From positions 1-6,928 of the forward strand of contig CAZZDA010000050.1 in assembly GCA_964652585.1 (NCBI GenBank): a stretch of DNA of 6,928 nt, written 5' to 3'. Below the pieces are notes generated by a model. That model was not told the origin of the DNA. It ran no database searches and saw only the letters and a program-made list of their open reading frames with translations. Position 1 is the first letter of the stretch. The number at the start of each line of letters is the position of its first letter. Shown here in pieces: positions 5,402 through 6,928 of this stretch. The stretch is from CAZZDA01 sp964652585. GTDB taxonomy: Bacteria > Patescibacteriota > Patescibacteriia > UBA1544. The position numbers and the translations under genes are program-made.

Positions 5402-6316
5402 ATGAAAACGAAAACACTACTTATTCTTCTCGTAGTTCTTGTGGTAGGTGTTGCCGCGTATTTTTTTGGCGCACGAGTGGATAAAAAAGCAACTGTTTCA
5501 GATATTGTTGTTCCGGTATTTGCGCTCACGGAACAAGATGTTGGTAGAATGAATATCACACATGGCGATGCTTCGTATGTACTTGGAAAAGACGGTAGTA
5601 TATGGACGGTAGATGGTTATACGATTGATCAAGAAGTGATGAATACACTATGGTCAACACTTGTTGCAAGCAAGGTACTTCGCGTGGCGGCAAGCAATCC
5701 TGATAATCATGCGAAATTTGAAGTTGACGCTGTTTCAGGGGCGCGCGTGGAGTTTTTTGGCGGTGGAGACCACAAAGTGATTAAGGGAGAGTTGATCGTT
5801 GGTAAATCCGCAGGTGCCGGGAAGTCCTATATACGACTTCCGGAAAGTGATGAGGTATTGGAAGTTGAAGGAAGTTTATCGGTGGTATTCCGTAAGGAAC
5901 GGGATGATTGGCGGGATAAGACGATTACCGACCTAGGAGAGGCTATAATTGATCGTATAGAATTAACGCGCGGTATCACAAAAGTGCCTCTCGTGAAACA
6001 AGAGGATGTATGGGTATTTTCCGATCAAGCATGGAAAGAAGTTGATCAAGAAAGTGTGGAAAGTTTTGCAGGCTCCGTTCGTTCTTTACGCGCAAGTGGA
6101 TTTAAGGATGAGGCAAGCGACGAAGAGGTTGAGCCAACGTATTTTATAGAATTATTTGGAGAAGATGATGCACTGCTTGCAATACTGTACATAACGGAAA
6201 GAGATGGTGCTGAGCCTTTTGTTTGGCGTGAAGGTGATGATACGGTATTTACTATCTCATCATTTACCGAAGAACAAGTGATAAAAGAGAGAAGTGATTT
6301 TGTAGCGGAGAAATAA
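5402..6316 (+). CDS. membrane-anchored DUF4340 protein
   Basis: This 304-residue protein has one N-terminal membrane anchor (about residues 4-23, LLILLVVLVVGVAAYFFG) and a soluble part outside the membrane. The pattern fits DUF4340, a domain commonly encoded beside GldG-type genes: W68-T-V-D-G-x-x-I-D (68-76), an alternating Leu/Val helix, FEVD (106-109), ELIVGKSAGAGKSYIRLPESDEV (130-152, the usual G-x-x-x-x-x-G-x-x-Y-V-R segment), and W170-R-D-K-T-I. The C-terminal half (about 180-290) repeats the same type of strand-rich unit, ending FTISSFTEEQV. I start it at 5402, one base after the permease stop, since the upstream in-frame ATG at 5336 overlaps the permease gene by 65 bases and would put a charged 22-residue stretch before the anchor. 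No SD is visible, so reinitiation after the permease stop is likely. The role is probably structural, as an accessory to the ABC complex; the biochemical activity is unknown. Confidence 0.88.
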   Translation: MKTKTLLILLVVLVVGVAAYFFGARVDKKATVSDIVVPVFALTEQDVGRMNITHGDASYVLGKDGSIWTVDGYTIDQEVMNTLWSTLVASKVLRVAASNPDNHAKFEVDAVSGARVEFFGGGDHKVIKGELIVGKSAGAGKSYIRLPESDEVLEVEGSLSVVFRKERDDWRDKTITDLGEAIIDRIELTRGITKVPLVKQEDVWVFSDQAWKEVDQESVESFAGSVRSLRASGFKDEASDEEVEPTYFIELFGEDDALLAILYITERDGAEPFVWREGDDTVFTISSFTEEQVIKERSDFVAEK

Positions 6317-6342
6317 AAAAAAAGTTTCCGACTTCTGTGGGT

Positions 6343-6378
6343 AAAAAAAAACGAGCGGGGATATACCTCGCTCTTTTT
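6343..6378. terminator. bidirectional intrinsic terminator at operon end
   Basis: An 8-bp stem (one G-T pair) GAGCGGGG (6353-6360) / CCTCGCTC (6366-6373) with loop ATATA is followed by TTTTT (6374-6378). On the other strand the A-run 6343-6351 gives a nine-T tract after the same hairpin. It sits 36 bases after the DUF4340 stop and just after the stop of the convergent gene at 6392, serving both. Confidence 0.92.
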
Positions 6379-6391
6379 GGTGTACAGGAAA

Positions 6392-6847
6392 TTAGAGATC
6401 TCGTGTTTCTTCAATAGGGCCGATTCTATTTCCTTCATTAGTTATTGCACAGAGGTATCCGAGCAGTAGGAACTGTTCTTCAGTGAGGATGTCTTCAGCG
6501 TCGAGCACCTTTTTGAAGAAAAGTTTAGAGATGATGATACAAGTCATACCGAAAGTTGGTGTAAGATCCCATACTTGAAGGTCTCTAGTTGTCCATCCTT
6601 TCGCTCGTAAATTCACCTTACGATCAGGATTCAGGTGCCGTTTTTCAACTTCTGGAACAAAAACATAAACTTCTCCATATGTCCATCCCCGCTGGTACAA
6701 TCGTTGTTTTTGATCTGTGGTGAGAGGTGGTAAGAACGAGTCAGTTATAGTCATGACCATTTCTAAGTGCGGACCATTTTCTTGTTCGTCCCACTCAAGC
6801 CATCGTTGAGCTTCTGCAATCTCTTGACGCGCGCATCCTCGGTTCAT
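6392..6847 (-). CDS. hypothetical protein with an internal GWT repeat
   Basis: I do not recognise this 151-residue protein. It has no signal peptide or membrane anchor. Two similar 22-residue units stand at residues 42-63 and 72-93, sharing L-x-x-D-x-K-x-x-L-x-x-x-G-W-T-x-x-x-x-x-V, with conservative changes at most other places (Q/R, R/K, E/D, V/L, F/W). The segment at 121-129 (LTEEQFLLL) resembles the beginning of a third unit, degenerate after that. Between units 2 and 3 is a hydrophobic stretch MTCIIISKLFFKKVL (101-115), too short and mixed for a clear membrane helix. The N-terminal 30 residues are acidic and helical in character. AAAGG on the minus strand (6855-6859) lies 7 bases before the ATG, supporting this start; I see no clear promoter in the remaining 70 bases of the window. 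It ends at the shared bidirectional terminator. Coding is likely from the repeat, SD and terminator. Confidence 0.75.
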   Translation of the reverse strand: MNRGCARQEIAEAQRWLEWDEQENGPHLEMVMTITDSFLPPLTTDQKQRLYQRGWTYGEVYVFVPEVEKRHLNPDRKVNLRAKGWTTRDLQVWDLTPTFGMTCIIISKLFFKKVLDAEDILTEEQFLLLGYLCAITNEGNRIGPIEETRDL

Positions 6848-6928
6848 GATTTTACCTTTCTGTGTACGTTGGGTTGAAAAGAGCTTTACAGCGCGAGTTA
6901 TTTCTCATCTTGTGTATGTATTATTATT

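Overview
The window looks like a piece of a small bacterial genome of moderate, slightly AT-rich composition, using the standard code (UGA ends the rhodanese gene). Compact gene spacing, short hairpin terminators, a tRNA gene without an encoded CCA, and a fused Gld-type ABC permease with a DUF4340 partner all suggest an uncultivated lineage such as the Candidate Phyla Radiation (Patescibacteria). That placement is inference: no marker gene here fixes the taxonomy.

Layout. A tRNA-Gly(UCC) gene lies on the minus strand at 5-76. Divergent from it is a membrane-anchored rhodanese-like protein (208-840, +) with its own promoter and a strong bidirectional terminator (861-889). Facing it is a DUF2892 membrane protein with an acidic tail (917-1276, -). 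In E. coli YgaP, rhodanese and DUF2892 are two halves of one protein, so this convergent pair resembles a split YgaP. Next on the minus strand is an unrecognised 156-residue protein with two membrane segments (1452-1922), which has its own terminator.

The 325-base gap 1923-2247 separates that gene from the main operon. It holds a 131-bp element bounded by 19-bp inverted repeats (one mismatch) and flanked by a direct TTGA. This is either a MITE-like or IS-remnant insertion or a large operator. Its right end runs straight into the -35 box of the operon promoter (2184-2211), and that promoter fixes the ATPase start at 2248 rather than the upstream in-frame ATG at 2194.

The operon at 2248-6316 has three tightly packed genes. 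They encode a GldA-like ABC ATPase, a GldF-GldG fusion (ABC-2 permease plus a large extracytoplasmic auxiliary domain and C-terminal anchor), and a membrane-anchored DUF4340 protein. Together they should form one envelope ABC complex of unknown substrate. The set is known from gliding Bacteroidetes (GldA/F/G) but also occurs in non-gliding bacteria, so motility cannot be assumed. The operon ends at a bidirectional terminator (6353-6378) shared with a convergent gene (6392-6847, -). That gene encodes an unrecognised 151-residue protein containing an internal repeat with a conserved D-x-K-x-x-L-x-x-x-G-W-T core.

The strongest novelty candidates are the 131-bp inverted-repeat element at the operon promoter, the repeat-containing orphan at 6392-6847, the non-canonical rhodanese loop with paired cysteines, and the rhodanese/DUF2892 convergent pair.
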